Of a stretch of DNA of 64,000 nucleotides, positions 16,690 through 25,910 are shown in pieces. The stretch is from Erysipelatoclostridium sp. An173 (GTDB lineage Bacteria; Bacillota_I; Bacilli_A; Erysipelotrichales; Coprobacillaceae). The stretch's first letter is position 1. Every line of letters begins with the position of its first letter. The notes beneath the pieces are model-generated. The model was given only the letters and a program-made list of their open reading frames with translations. It did not search any database and was not told the DNA's origin. The stretch is taken from the NCBI RefSeq assembly GCF_002160495.1, contig NZ_NFKR01000004.1:62001-126000 (forward strand), in the 5' to 3' direction. Made by a program: the position numbers and the translations under genes.

Positions 16690-18399
16690 ATGAAACTAAA
16701 AAAACTAGTTGCCTTAGCATTAACAGCAACTATGTTGGTTGGTTGCGGTGGCGGATCTGGTTCTAGCGATGAAAATGCTATTAGTATCGATTTGACACAA
16801 GAACCACCACAAATGAATTCGATTCTGACTTCAAGTACAGGATCAGGAAACGTATTAAGACATTGTATGGAAGGTTTGGTTTCATTAGATGAAAATAGTG
16901 AACCTGTTCCAGGAATGGCTGAAAGCTGGGACGTAAGTCCAGATTACAGAACTGTAACTTTCCATTTAAGAAAAGGAGCTAAATGGTCTTCTGGTGAAGA
17001 AGTAACTGCAAAAGACTTCGTATTTGCCTTAGATCAATTATTTACTACTTCTAATGCAGCACCTTATTCTGGTACTTGGGCACCTAGAATCGTAGGAGCT
17101 GAAGATTATATGGCAGCAACTGAAAAACTTGCTGAAGCTGAATCTGCATTATCTAAAGCTAAAAAAGATAAAGGAGATACATCATCAGCAGAAGCAGCTG
17201 TAGCAGCAGCAGAAGCAGAAGTTGCAAGAGTACACGAATCAATCGGTTATAAAGCTGTAGATGATTATACTTTAACATTTAATTTAACTGGACCTTATGA
17301 ATATTTTGTTGCTTTAACAGCATTCTATAATTTCTTACCTGTTAATGAAGAAGAATTCAACAAATTAGGTGGAGTTGAATCATATGCTACTGAAGCAGAT
17401 AAAATGGTTTATAACGGACCATTCGTTATTACAGATTGGACTCATGAAGATTCAATCGTTCTTGAAAAGAATCCAGATTACTGGGATGCTGATTCTATTA
17501 AATTAGATAAAATCACATTCAGAATGATCAAAGATTCAAATACTCGTTTAAATGAATATCAAGCAGGTTCAATCGATGTTATTGAATTAACTGGAGATCA
17601 AGTACAAGATTTACAAAAAGAAGATCAATATAAAGACTTAATTAAAGAATTTGATGATGGTTCAAACTTCTATTTACAATATAATGTAACTAGACCTGGT
17701 TTAAACAATGCTAATATTCGTAAAGCAATCACTTATGCAGTAGATGCTCAACAATTTATTGATAGTATTGTTAAAAATGGTTCAACTGTAGCAAACTCAT
17801 TTACACCACCTGCAATTAATAATGGTGAATTTACAGCTTCAGTTGGAGATGTTTATCATCGTGATAGTGTAGATCCAAAAGCTTTATTAGAACAAGGATT
17901 AGCTGAAACTGGATTAACTGTTGATGAATTAAAATTCACAATGATCGCTGATGATACTGATTCAGCTAAAACTTATGCTGCTTTCGTTCAAGAACAAGTT
18001 AAATCTAAATTAGGTGTAAATATTGAAGTTAAAGCAGAAACTTATAAAGCACGTATTAATGATATGAACAATCATAACTTTGATATCGTATTCGCTGGAT
18101 GGGGACCTGATTATAACGACCCAATGACTTTCTTAGATTTATTTGTTACTGGAGCTGGAAATAACTCTGGATTATATAGCAATCCAACTTATGATAGTTT
18201 AGTAGAACAAGCAAATGCAGAAGCTGATCAAACTAGACGTAATGAATTAATGGTTCAAATCGAACAAATTCTAGCTCAAGATTGCCCAATCGGTTATGTA
18301 TATAATAGAAAGAAAAGTTATATTACTTCTGAAAGAGTAAAAGGATTAGTACGTACTGCATTCTCTGATATTGATGCAAGACATGCTAGTGTAAAATAA
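16690..18399 (+). CDS. oppA: Oligopeptide ABC transporter substrate-binding lipoprotein (system 2)
   Basis: 569-residue SBP_bac_5 lipoprotein. Signal peptide with lipobox LVGC (Cys19). Family motifs include GMAESWDVSPDYRTVTFHLRKG, VTAKDFVFALDQ and GWGPDYNDPMTFLDLF. Residues about 140-182 (DNA 17110-17236) hold an Ala/Glu/Lys-rich helical insertion (EKLAEAESALSKAKKDKG ... AEAAVAAAEAEVARV) that looks like a two-strand coiled coil absent from OppA1. The start is the ATG at 16690 with AAGGAAGGGG before it. It heads the second oppABCDF operon and is separated from oppB by a GC-rich hairpin. Confidence 0.93.
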   Translation: MKLKKLVALALTATMLVGCGGGSGSSDENAISIDLTQEPPQMNSILTSSTGSGNVLRHCMEGLVSLDENSEPVPGMAESWDVSPDYRTVTFHLRKGAKWSSGEEVTAKDFVFALDQLFTTSNAAPYSGTWAPRIVGAEDYMAATEKLAEAESALSKAKKDKGDTSSAEAAVAAAEAEVARVHESIGYKAVDDYTLTFNLTGPYEYFVALTAFYNFLPVNEEEFNKLGGVESYATEADKMVYNGPFVITDWTHEDSIVLEKNPDYWDADSIKLDKITFRMIKDSNTRLNEYQAGSIDVIELTGDQVQDLQKEDQYKDLIKEFDDGSNFYLQYNVTRPGLNNANIRKAITYAVDAQQFIDSIVKNGSTVANSFTPPAINNGEFTASVGDVYHRDSVDPKALLEQGLAETGLTVDELKFTMIADDTDSAKTYAAFVQEQVKSKLGVNIEVKAETYKARINDMNNHNFDIVFAGWGPDYNDPMTFLDLFVTGAGNNSGLYSNPTYDSLVEQANAEADQTRRNELMVQIEQILAQDCPIGYVYNRKKSYITSERVKGLVRTAFSDIDARHASVK

Positions 18400-18436
18400 T
18401 TAATTGATTAAAGTTTGTGTGCAAAATTGTTTAAGT

Positions 18437-18460
18437 GGGCTGTATGTATCCATACAGCCC
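18437..18460 (+). terminator. Intercistronic hairpin between oppA and oppB (system 2)
   Basis: Perfect 10-bp GC-rich stem (18437-18446 with 18451-18460), TATC loop. Flanking TTAAGT/ACTTAA can extend pairing. No long T run follows, so it may stabilise the oppA message rather than terminate fully. Confidence 0.7.
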
Positions 18461-18500
18461 GCATATGTTTATTACTTAAATTTTTAAAGGATGTGAATTT

Positions 18501-19445
18501 ATGGCGAAATATATAGCTAAAAGAATTTTTTACGCACTAATTACAATCTTTGTATTAATTTCCCTAACCTTTTTAATGATGCATTTATTACCGGGTGAAC
18601 CATTTTTAGGTGATAAAGCGATGTCTGAAGCCACAAAGCAAGCAATGCGTGTAAAATATGGCTTAGATCAGCCGGTATTAACGCAATATATTAACTATAT
18701 TGGTAGTGTATTACATGGTGATTTAGGAACTTCTATTACTTCAAATCGTCCTGTAGCTACAATTATTATGGAATCATTCCCAATTTCATTTGATTTAGGT
18801 GTTCGTGCTATTATTTTAGCAGTTGTATTTGGAATTGGTTTGGGATCATTAGCTGCAATCAAACGCGGTAGAAAAGCTGATACATTTGCTATGTTAGTTG
18901 CAGTTATTGGTGTTTCTGTACCAAGTTTCATTATTGCTGCCTTATTGCAATTCTTTATTGCTTTAAAATTAGGTCAATCTTTGGGAACGTACATATTCCC
19001 AGTCAGTGGCTGGACAACGTTTGCTTCTAAGATTTTACCACCGATTGCCTTATCATTTGGTTCAATGGCAACTATTTCACGATTAATGCGTACAAGTATG
19101 TTAGATGTTTTAAGTTCGGATTATATTAAAACAGCTAAAGCAAAAGGATTATCACAAAAATTAATTGTTTGGCGTCATGCTATTCGTAATGCTGTTATGC
19201 CAGTTATCACTGTATTAGGACCAATTACTGCTAGTGTATTAACAGGGGCTTTTGTTGTTGAAAAAGTCTTTGTAATTCCTGGCTTAGGACAATTCTTTGT
19301 TAACTGTGTAACTCAATTAGATTATCCGATGATTTGTGGTAGTACAATTTTCTATGGCGTATTTTTAATTATTGCAACATTAATTGTTGATATCTTATAC
19401 GGTGTAATCGACCCAAGAATCAAAATTCAAGGAGGTAAGAAATAA
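18501..19445 (+). CDS. oppB: Oligopeptide ABC transporter permease OppB (system 2)
   Basis: 314-residue permease. YIAKRIFYALITIFVLISLTF and MMHLLPGEPF form the N-terminal signature; the EAA loop is SMLDVLSSDYIKTAKAKGL followed by IVWRHAIRNAVMPVIT. It ends VIDPRIKIQGGKK, with the SD of oppC inside the last codons. About six membrane helices. Paralogous to the permease at 10098. Confidence 0.94.
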   Translation: MAKYIAKRIFYALITIFVLISLTFLMMHLLPGEPFLGDKAMSEATKQAMRVKYGLDQPVLTQYINYIGSVLHGDLGTSITSNRPVATIIMESFPISFDLGVRAIILAVVFGIGLGSLAAIKRGRKADTFAMLVAVIGVSVPSFIIAALLQFFIALKLGQSLGTYIFPVSGWTTFASKILPPIALSFGSMATISRLMRTSMLDVLSSDYIKTAKAKGLSQKLIVWRHAIRNAVMPVITVLGPITASVLTGAFVVEKVFVIPGLGQFFVNCVTQLDYPMICGSTIFYGVFLIIATLIVDILYGVIDPRIKIQGGKK

Positions 19446-20413
19446 TGGATATGAAAAAAAATCAAGATTTAATTGATGAAAATATTGCAGCCGATGAATT
19501 TGAATGGGTTGGTCAAGATAAAGATGCAATGAATGCAATCTCTCGTGAAAGTATTAGTTTCTGGAAAGATTCATTGAGACGTTTAAAGCAAACAAAATCT
19601 GCATTAGTGTTTTTAACTATCTTAATCATTATTACTTTGTGTGCAATTTTTATTCCAATGTTCTATCCAATTGAACAATCAGTTCAACATTATGATTGTA
19701 TGAATTTAGGGATGTTTTCTTCTTGTAACGAAGGTGGATTTATGCATATCTTTGGTACTGATTCATTAGGTAGAGATATCTTTATTCGTATTTGGGAAGG
19801 AGGACGTGTTTCTCTTACAATTGCCTATTCTGCAATCGCTATTGACTGTGTAGTTGGTGTTATCTATGGTGGTATTGCTGGATACTTTGGTGGTATGGTT
19901 GATAATGTTATGATGCGTATCGTTGAAATCGTAACTGGTATTCCATATATCTTAGTTGTTATCTTGTTTATGATGGTTATGTCTCCAGGTATTGGAACAT
20001 TAATTATCGCTTATGCTATTACTGGTTGGGTTAGTATGGCTCGTCTGGTTCGTGGACAAGTTATTCAATTAAAAGAACAAGAATTTGTTGTTGCTTCACA
20101 AACCATGGGTGCTTCAACAAAAAGAATTATTTTGAAACATTTAGTACCTAATTTACTTTCTATTATTATTATTCAATTAACATTAGAGATTCCTTCTGCA
20201 ATCTTTACAGAAGCATTCTTGTCATTTATTGGTTTAGGTGTACCTATTCCAAATTCATCTTGGGGTACTCTTGCAAACGATGGTATTCAAGTATTTAGAA
20301 ATTATCCAACACAATTGCTTATCCCAGCATTCTTTATTAGTATTACAATGTTAAGTTTCAACTTATTAGGGGATAAATTAAGAGATGCATTTGACCCTAA
20401 ATTAAGGAGGTAA
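19445..20413 (+). CDS. oppC: Oligopeptide ABC transporter permease OppC (system 2)
   Basis: 322-residue permease with an acidic N-terminal tail (DENIAADEFEWVGQDKDAM), SISFWKDSLRRL before the first helix, then HIFGTDSLGRDIFIRIWEGGRVSL and the EAA loop LKEQEFVVASQTMGAS. Its start overlaps the oppB stop by one base, with GGAGGT 8 nt upstream. The C-terminus LGDKLRDAFDPKLRR is typical. It pairs with OppB to form the channel. Confidence 0.94.
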   Translation: MDMKKNQDLIDENIAADEFEWVGQDKDAMNAISRESISFWKDSLRRLKQTKSALVFLTILIIITLCAIFIPMFYPIEQSVQHYDCMNLGMFSSCNEGGFMHIFGTDSLGRDIFIRIWEGGRVSLTIAYSAIAIDCVVGVIYGGIAGYFGGMVDNVMMRIVEIVTGIPYILVVILFMMVMSPGIGTLIIAYAITGWVSMARLVRGQVIQLKEQEFVVASQTMGASTKRIILKHLVPNLLSIIIIQLTLEIPSAIFTEAFLSFIGLGVPIPNSSWGTLANDGIQVFRNYPTQLLIPAFFISITMLSFNLLGDKLRDAFDPKLRR

Positions 20414-20417
20414 TTAA

Positions 20418-21416
20418 ATGGCTAAAAATGTTTTAAATATAAAAGATTTATATGTATCATTTGATACATATGCAGGTGAAGTCCAAGCAGTGCGTGGGGT
20501 TTCTTACCATGTTGATGAAGGAGAAGTTTTAGGAGTAGTAGGTGAATCAGGATGTGGTAAATCAGTAACTGCTCAAACTATTATGAAATTAAATCCAATG
20601 CCACCTGCAAAAATCAAATCTGGAGAAATTACTCTAGATGGTATTGATATTATCGCTACATCTGAAGATAAGATGCAAGAAATTCGTGGTAAGGAAGTTA
20701 GTATGATTTTCCAAGACCCAATGACATGTTTGAATCCAACAATGAAAGTTGGTCGTCAAATTACCGAAGCAATTAAGCATCACCAAAAATTATCTAAAGA
20801 AGAAGCTGAAAAAAGATCAATTGAAATGTTGAAATTAGTGCAAATTCCAAACCCAGAAGAAAGAGCACAACAATATCCTCATGAGTTTTCAGGAGGAATG
20901 AGACAAAGAGCGATGATCGCGATGGCTTTATCTTGTAATCCAAAATTATTGATTGCCGATGAACCAACAACAGCGTTAGACGTTACAATCCAAGCGCAAA
21001 TTATTGATTTATTAGGTGATATTCGTAAAAAAACTGGTACAGCAATTATTTTGATTACTCATGACTTAGGAGTTGTAGCTTCATTAGTTGATCGTGTTGC
21101 TGTTATGTATGCTGGTAAAATCGTTGAGACTGCAAAAGTAAATGATATCTTTAAAAATGCAGCTCATCCATATACAAAAGCACTTTTAAGTAGTTTACCT
21201 TCTCATGATACTTCAAAAGAAGATAAATTAACATCTATTCCAGGAACACCACCTGATTTGATCAAACCTCCAGTTGGTTGTGGTTTTGCAAGCAGATGTG
21301 AAAAATGTATGAAAATTTGTAAAGCAAAACAACCACCTGTATTTGATTTAGGTGATGGTCACAGTGCATCTTGCTGGTTATTACATAAAGATTGCCCTCA
21401 AGGAGGTAATAAATAA
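20418..21416 (+). CDS. oppD: Oligopeptide ABC transporter ATPase OppD (system 2)
   Basis: 332-residue ATPase with Walker [48 protein letters not shown] and LITHDLG. The C-terminal oligopeptide-binding domain contains a four-cysteine set ([20 protein letters not shown] and a later SASCWLL), a pattern that holds a [4Fe-4S] cluster in a structurally studied DppD. OppD1 in this window lacks these cysteines. AGGAGG lies just before the start, overlapping the oppC end. Confidence 0.94.
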   Translation: MAKNVLNIKDLYVSFDTYAGEVQAVRGVSYHVDEGEVLGVVGESGCGKSVTAQTIMKLNPMPPAKIKSGEITLDGIDIIATSEDKMQEIRGKEVSMIFQDPMTCLNPTMKVGRQITEAIKHHQKLSKEEAEKRSIEMLKLVQIPNPEERAQQYPHEFSGGMRQRAMIAMALSCNPKLLIADEPTTALDVTIQAQIIDLLGDIRKKTGTAIILITHDLGVVASLVDRVAVMYAGKIVETAKVNDIFKNAAHPYTKALLSSLPSHDTSKEDKLTSIPGTPPDLIKPPVGCGFASRCEKCMKICKAKQPPVFDLGDGHSASCWLLHKDCPQGGNK

Positions 21417-22375
21417 TGGCAGATAATATTTTAGTTAAAGTAGATAATGTTTCTAAACATTTCCATACTGCTGGTGGAGTAGTAAAAGCTGTTAATAATG
21501 TTTCTTTTGAAATCGCTAAAGGTGAAACAGTAGGTTTAGTAGGTGAATCAGGATGTGGTAAGTCAACTTTAGGACGTACTCTTATGGGAATCTATCAACC
21601 AACTGAAGGTAAAATTTATTTTAATAACGAAGAAATTAATATTAAAAAAGCTAAAGATCGTTATAAATACGCTAAAAAAGCTCAAATGATCTTTCAAGAT
21701 CCATATGCTTCATTAAATCCACGTATGACAGTAGGAAGTATTATTTCTGAAGGTATGGAAATTCACAACATGTATACTCCAGAAAAGAGAAAAGAACGTG
21801 TTGGTGAATTATTAGACTTAGTTGGGTTAAATAAAGAATATGCTAACCGTTTCCCACATGAATTCTCAGGTGGACAACGTCAAAGAATTGGAATTGCTCG
21901 TGCTCTTGCAATTGAACCAGAGTTTTTAATCTGTGATGAACCAATTTCAGCATTAGATGTTTCAATTCAATCACAAATCATTAACTTGTTAATTGATTTA
22001 CAAAAAAGATTAGGATTAACATATTTATTTATTGCCCACGATTTGGACATTGTAAGATATATTTCTGATCGTATTGTTGTAATGTATCTTGGACATGTTG
22101 TGGAAATTGGTGAAAGTAATGAAGTTTATTCAAATGCATTGCACCCATATTCACAAGCATTATTATCAGCAGTACCTATTCCAGATCCAGAATTAGAACG
22201 TGAAAAGAAAAGAATTATCCTTGAAGGTGATATTCCAAGTCCAATTAATTTACCTAAAGGATGTCCTTTTGCAGGTCGTTGTCATTATGCAAAACCTGAA
22301 TGTAGTGAATCTATGCCTGAATTAAAAGAAGTTTCTGCTGGTCATTTTGTGGCTTGTCATAACATAAATAAATAA
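21416..22375 (+). CDS. oppF: Oligopeptide ABC transporter ATPase OppF (system 2)
   Basis: 319-residue ATPase: [47 protein letters not shown] and FIAHDLD. Its C-terminal domain also has four cysteines (KGCPFAGRC, PEC, FVACH), as is common in cluster-bearing Opp/Dpp ATPases. It starts on the last base of oppD. Last gene of the second operon, with a terminator overlapping its stop. Confidence 0.94.
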   Translation: MADNILVKVDNVSKHFHTAGGVVKAVNNVSFEIAKGETVGLVGESGCGKSTLGRTLMGIYQPTEGKIYFNNEEINIKKAKDRYKYAKKAQMIFQDPYASLNPRMTVGSIISEGMEIHNMYTPEKRKERVGELLDLVGLNKEYANRFPHEFSGGQRQRIGIARALAIEPEFLICDEPISALDVSIQSQIINLLIDLQKRLGLTYLFIAHDLDIVRYISDRIVVMYLGHVVEIGESNEVYSNALHPYSQALLSAVPIPDPELEREKKRIILEGDIPSPINLPKGCPFAGRCHYAKPECSESMPELKEVSAGHFVACHNINK

Positions 22376-22410
22376 GATATTGTTTTTAAATAAGCAATAT
22401 CTTTTTTTTT
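22374..22410 (+). terminator. Terminator of opp operon 2
   Basis: Nine-bp stem (22374-22382 with 22395-22403) followed by a long T run. Confidence 0.9.
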
Positions 22411-22436
22411 GCAAAAAAAGCAGCGAACTGCTTTTA
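22411..22436 (-). terminator. Terminator of the minus-strand membrane-protein gene
   Basis: Eight-bp stem (22416-22423 with 22428-22435) that reads as a TTCG tetraloop hairpin with a T run on the minus strand. Confidence 0.88.
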
Positions 22437-23078
22437 ATGATTATTATTTACTATTTTTAATAAATGATTAAATAGTTGTTTAGAGTTTTTGTATTTTGGT
22501 GAGATTATCATATTTAACTTACCATCTAAAAATTTATTGCTTTCATGATCTTTTTCACGAATATCTAAACAGACTAATTGTTTTTTTTGCTTTAATAAAG
22601 TTGCTTTTTTAATGATACGGACATTAACTCCTTCAAGATAACGATCACTATTTAATACTTTTTCATAAGCCTGTTTTTCATTCAAAAAGTCACCAAGATA
22701 TTCATTTTCATCAAAATACCGTTTTAACATCGGACCAGCAATTGGTTCTTGATTTTCATTGTAGACAAGATAAAAGTTACCATTAGTATCTTCAACAAAT
22801 ACAAATAAATAAGCTAGAAAATCATATTTATTATGATTTAAAATAAAATATGTTATTGCTATAACAAATAAAAAAGCAATCAAATAACTAACTATATATG
22901 GAAATGGAGCAAATAACATCAATAAAGTAAGTAAAATAATTGTTAAAGCGACGATAATAATTATATGAGGAATTTTAATACCAGACATAATATTTGGCTC
23001 ATCATATAGCCTTAAATCATAAGTGTAAATTTCTTCTATTTCAACAGGTGATTTTTCTAAATAATATAATGATTTCAT
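22434..23078 (-). CDS. Hypothetical protein with two central membrane helices
   Basis: 214 residues; family not recognised. Residues about 35-80 form two adjacent hydrophobic helices (IIIIVALTIILLTLLML and YIVSYLIAFLFVIAITYFIL). An N-terminal cytoplasmic segment of about 33 residues and a C-terminal soluble domain of about 130 residues flank them. The latter has a beta-rich start (FVFVEDTNGNFYLVYNE) and a basic, mixed end. AAAGGGA lies before the ATG, and it has its own terminator. Conserved-looking composition suggests a real gene; function unknown. Confidence 0.75.
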   Translation of the reverse strand: MKSLYYLEKSPVEIEEIYTYDLRLYDEPNIMSGIKIPHIIIIVALTIILLTLLMLFAPFPYIVSYLIAFLFVIAITYFILNHNKYDFLAYLFVFVEDTNGNFYLVYNENQEPIAGPMLKRYFDENEYLGDFLNEKQAYEKVLNSDRYLEGVNVRIIKKATLLKQKKQLVCLDIREKDHESNKFLDGKLNMIISPKYKNSKQLFNHLLKIVNNNH

Positions 23079-23241
23079 ATAATACTCCCTTTACTATTTT
23101 TATATAAAGTATATACTTTTAGACTATTTTTCGCAACTAACATTTTAATATCTTTCGAAGTTTAATTTAGTTTATATTCTATTTATTTTAGTGTATAATG
23201 ATGTCCTGTACTTGGATTGTAAAATAAAAGGAGTGAATTAG

Positions 23242-23832
23242 ATGGCAAAATATTATGCAGTAAAAAAAGGACACAAACCTGGTATTTATACTAGCTGGGA
23301 TGAGTGTAAAAAACAGGTAGAAAAGTTTAGTGGAGCTGTTTATAAGTCTTTTACATCATTAGAGGATGCTAAAAACTTTATCAAATTAGAGGAAGAAAAA
23401 ATAGTTGATTATAGCTTGATTGCTTATGTTGATGGTAGCTATAATATTAAAACTAAAGAATATGGATTCGGCTGTATTTTAATTGAAGGACAAAAAGTCA
23501 TTAAGGAATTATCAGGAAAAGGAGATAAAGAAGCTTTAGTATCAATGCGTAATGTTGCCGGTGAAATTTTAGGTAGTTTAGCTGCGATGAAATTTGCTTT
23601 AGAAAATGGCTATCCAGGAGTTTGTATATATTATGATTATGAAGGAATCGAAAAATGGGCTAATGGACTTTGGCGTGCTAATAAGATTGGAACACAGAAT
23701 TATCAAAAACTAGTCAATGAATATCGAAAAAAAATCAATATTTCATTTATAAAGGTATTAGCTCATAGTGGTGACTTTTTTAATGAACGTGCTGATAAAT
23801 TAGCTAAAAAGGCGGTGGGAATCAATGGCTAA
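23242..23832 (+). CDS. rnhA: Ribonuclease H with N-terminal RNA-hybrid-binding domain
   Basis: 196-residue RNase HI of the eukaryote-like (RNase H1) layout. Residues 3-47 form a caulimovirus viroplasmin/HBD domain (YYAVKKGHKPGIYTSWDEC, then FKSFTSLEDA-like SFTSLEDAKNF). The catalytic domain has the DEDD set: Asp64 (YVDGSYN), Glu108 (NVAGEILG), Asp132 (YYDYEGIEKW) and Asp185 (NERADKLAK). It removes RNA from RNA-DNA hybrids. Its 3' end overlaps the thermonuclease gene by 8 nt, so the two nucleic-acid enzymes are cotranslated. A TATAAT at 23194-23199 is the likely -10. Confidence 0.93.
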   Translation: MAKYYAVKKGHKPGIYTSWDECKKQVEKFSGAVYKSFTSLEDAKNFIKLEEEKIVDYSLIAYVDGSYNIKTKEYGFGCILIEGQKVIKELSGKGDKEALVSMRNVAGEILGSLAAMKFALENGYPGVCIYYDYEGIEKWANGLWRANKIGTQNYQKLVNEYRKKINISFIKVLAHSGDFFNERADKLAKKAVGING

Positions 23833-24355
23833 AAAAATTAAGTTGACTAAAAGAAAAAAACGCTATTTAGCTAAAAGCTGGTTAGGGCTATTAGTTTTAG
23901 CAATTATTGCGGGTTATAATTTTTATCAAGATCATAAAACAATTAAGCCTGGAGAACGCTTCGAAGTTACTTTAAATGAATGTATTGATGGTGATACAGC
24001 CTGGTTTGATGTTGATGGCAAAAATACTAAGGTTCGTTTTTTATACATCGATACCCCTGAATCTACTAATCAGATTGAAGCTTATGGAAAAGAGGCGAGT
24101 GAATATACTAAAAATGAATTAACTACTGCTAAAACTATTGAGTTAGAATTAAACAATGATGGTGATCAAACTGATAAGTATGATCGATTGTTGGCATGGG
24201 TTTTTGTTGATGGTGAATTATTACAAGAAAAACTAGCTCGTGAAGGTTTAGTGGAAAAATTTTATGACTACGGTTATGATTATACCTATAAACAAAAAAT
24301 AATTGCTGCTGATAATCAGGCTAAAGAGGAACATTTAGGAATTTATAATAAATAA
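23825..24355 (+). CDS. Membrane-anchored thermonuclease (SNase family)
   Basis: 176-residue staphylococcal-nuclease homologue. A very basic N-terminus and one membrane helix (about residues 19-34) should tether the enzyme outside the cell. Residues equivalent to the SNase active site are kept: Arg71 and Glu79 (VRFLYIDTPES), Arg121 (KYDRLLAWVF) and calcium ligands Asp57, Asp76 and Thr77. It degrades DNA and RNA at the cell surface, perhaps for nucleotide scavenging. It overlaps rnhA by 8 nt. A bidirectional terminator follows. Confidence 0.92.
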   Translation: MAKKIKLTKRKKRYLAKSWLGLLVLAIIAGYNFYQDHKTIKPGERFEVTLNECIDGDTAWFDVDGKNTKVRFLYIDTPESTNQIEAYGKEASEYTKNELTTAKTIELELNNDGDQTDKYDRLLAWVFVDGELLQEKLAREGLVEKFYDYGYDYTYKQKIIAADNQAKEEHLGIYNK

Positions 24356-24386
24356 AAAGAACTGAAATAATTAACAGTTCTTTTTA
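24354..24386. terminator. Bidirectional terminator
   Basis: Eleven-base arms 24354-24364 and 24375-24385 with A and T runs on either side; it serves the thermonuclease gene and the convergent small membrane-protein gene. Confidence 0.88.
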
Positions 24387-24680
24387 TTATTTTTTATTTT
24401 TCTTTTTTGCTCTTCTATTGCAAAAATAGGCAATACCAATAGTAATTACAGCAACAATTGGTAAGATCCAAAGGAAATTTGAATTAATATAACGATAATC
24501 TCCTGACCAGATTGAAGTCCATTCACCAATCTTTTTAATTAAAATGGCAATTGCATAAGAAGTTGTAACTACTTGTACTGCTCCAACAATAAACTTAATT
24601 ATTTTTGGGAATACTTCTGCAAATAGAATTAGTGAGATAATACATACTGCACTAATAAAACAGTTTATTACAAAATACAT
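24387..24680 (-). CDS. Small hypothetical membrane protein
   Basis: 97 residues with about three hydrophobic helices (MYFVINCFISAVCIISLILF, VGAVQVVTTSYAIAILI and FLWILPIVAVITIGIAYF) and a basic tail RRAKKKNKK. Starting at the ATG at 24680 places AAAAGGAG at the right distance; a longer in-frame start at 24719 would include the SD in coding sequence. No family recognised. It lies alone on the minus strand. Confidence 0.7.
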   Translation of the reverse strand: MYFVINCFISAVCIISLILFAEVFPKIIKFIVGAVQVVTTSYAIAILIKKIGEWTSIWSGDYRYINSNFLWILPIVAVITIGIAYFCNRRAKKKNKK

Positions 24681-24798
24681 AGCGATTCTCCTTTTATAAG
24701 TACCTAAATAAAATACCATAAAATGATAAGAAATGCAATATCAACTACATATTATCAAATAAATATGCTAAGATATAATCATTAGGGGGTTATTAATC

Positions 24799-25791
24799 GT
24801 GAAACTATTAACAATTTGTATTCCTTGTTATAATGCAATAAATTATATGCATAAAGCATTAGGATCTTGTTTATTATTAAAAGATGAATTAGAGGTCATT
24901 GTTATTGATAAAAATTCAACTGATGATACATATCTAGCAGCATTAGAGTACCAAAGAGACTATCCAGATACATTTAAAGTAATTAAAAATACAAATAATG
25001 AAGATGATATAAAATTAGCTTACCAGCATGCTACTGGTTTATATTTTAAATTATTGAATAGTTATGACTGGCTTGATCGCGCCTCATTAGTTAGAGTTAT
25101 TGAAACTATCAATGATGTTATCCGAGTTCAAGCTAATTTAGATGTAATTGTGACGGATTATTGTTATCATTATGGCAAGAAACCACAAAAAGTTAATTAC
25201 CATAAATTATTGCCAACAGATAAGATATTTGGCTGGCATGAAATTAAACGTTTTAAAAAGAATCAATATTTATTAAGTCCAGCTTTAATTTTAAAAACAC
25301 AAATAGTAAAAAACATTATTGATCATTTTTCAATGGACACTAGTTTCCATATGGAAATGTTAGCTTATGCACCACTTCCATATATTAGATCTTTTTGTTA
25401 TATCGATATGCCACTATATTGTTTCGGTAGAGATCCTTTTAGATGGGTTAAAAATAATTCTTTAAAAAGTGATGAATTGTTGAAGGTAGCTCGATTATAC
25501 TATGATTATTTTGATATTTATAGTTTACGTTCACGTAAACAACGTAATTATATGATTAAATATCTGGCGATGGTTAGTTTAGTAGTTTCTATTTTGTTAT
25601 GTAAAGAAAACAGTGAGGAAAGTATGCAGGCTAGAGAAGATATGTGGAATTATTTAAAATATACTAATGCTCGCTTGTATAATGATTTAAAAGGTACTTT
25701 ATATGGTAAGTTATCAATTGTTGATGGACAGCTTCCAAATAAGGTTATTAGCAAAGGTTATGAGCTTATCGCTAAGGTTTATGGGCGCTAA
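24799..25791 (+). CDS. Glycosyltransferase family 2
   Basis: 330-residue GT-A fold enzyme without membrane helices. It opens with LLTICIPCYNAINYMHKAL, then VIVIDKNSTDDTY and the acceptor/metal-binding region YFKLLNSYDWLD, all expected of GT2 enzymes that add sugars to wall or exopolysaccharide. The start is GTG at 24799 with GGGGG upstream; TATAAT at 24774-24779 may be the -10. It is monocistronic, followed by a long non-coding gap. Donor and acceptor are unknown. The N-terminal domain strongly supports the family; the C-terminal half is unassigned. Confidence 0.85.
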   Translation: MKLLTICIPCYNAINYMHKALGSCLLLKDELEVIVIDKNSTDDTYLAALEYQRDYPDTFKVIKNTNNEDDIKLAYQHATGLYFKLLNSYDWLDRASLVRVIETINDVIRVQANLDVIVTDYCYHYGKKPQKVNYHKLLPTDKIFGWHEIKRFKKNQYLLSPALILKTQIVKNIIDHFSMDTSFHMEMLAYAPLPYIRSFCYIDMPLYCFGRDPFRWVKNNSLKSDELLKVARLYYDYFDIYSLRSRKQRNYMIKYLAMVSLVVSILLCKENSEESMQAREDMWNYLKYTNARLYNDLKGTLYGKLSIVDGQLPNKVISKGYELIAKVYGR

Positions 25792-25876
25792 TTGTATACA
25801 TATTTATGATTTTACCTTTATAATTTAGGGAATAGCTAAATATAGATAAAAAAATTAGATTTTTTCAATATTTATG

Positions 25877-25904
25877 TTGACATTTTTTAAATGATAGATA
25901 TAAT
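25877..25904 (+). promoter_or_regulatory. Near-consensus promoter in a non-coding gap
   Basis: TTGACA (25877-25882), 16-bp spacer, TATAAT (25899-25904). Both hexamers are perfect. No coding gene starts directly downstream; a hairpin and terminator follow within about 110 nt. Confidence 0.8.
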
Positions 25905-25910
25905 CTATGT

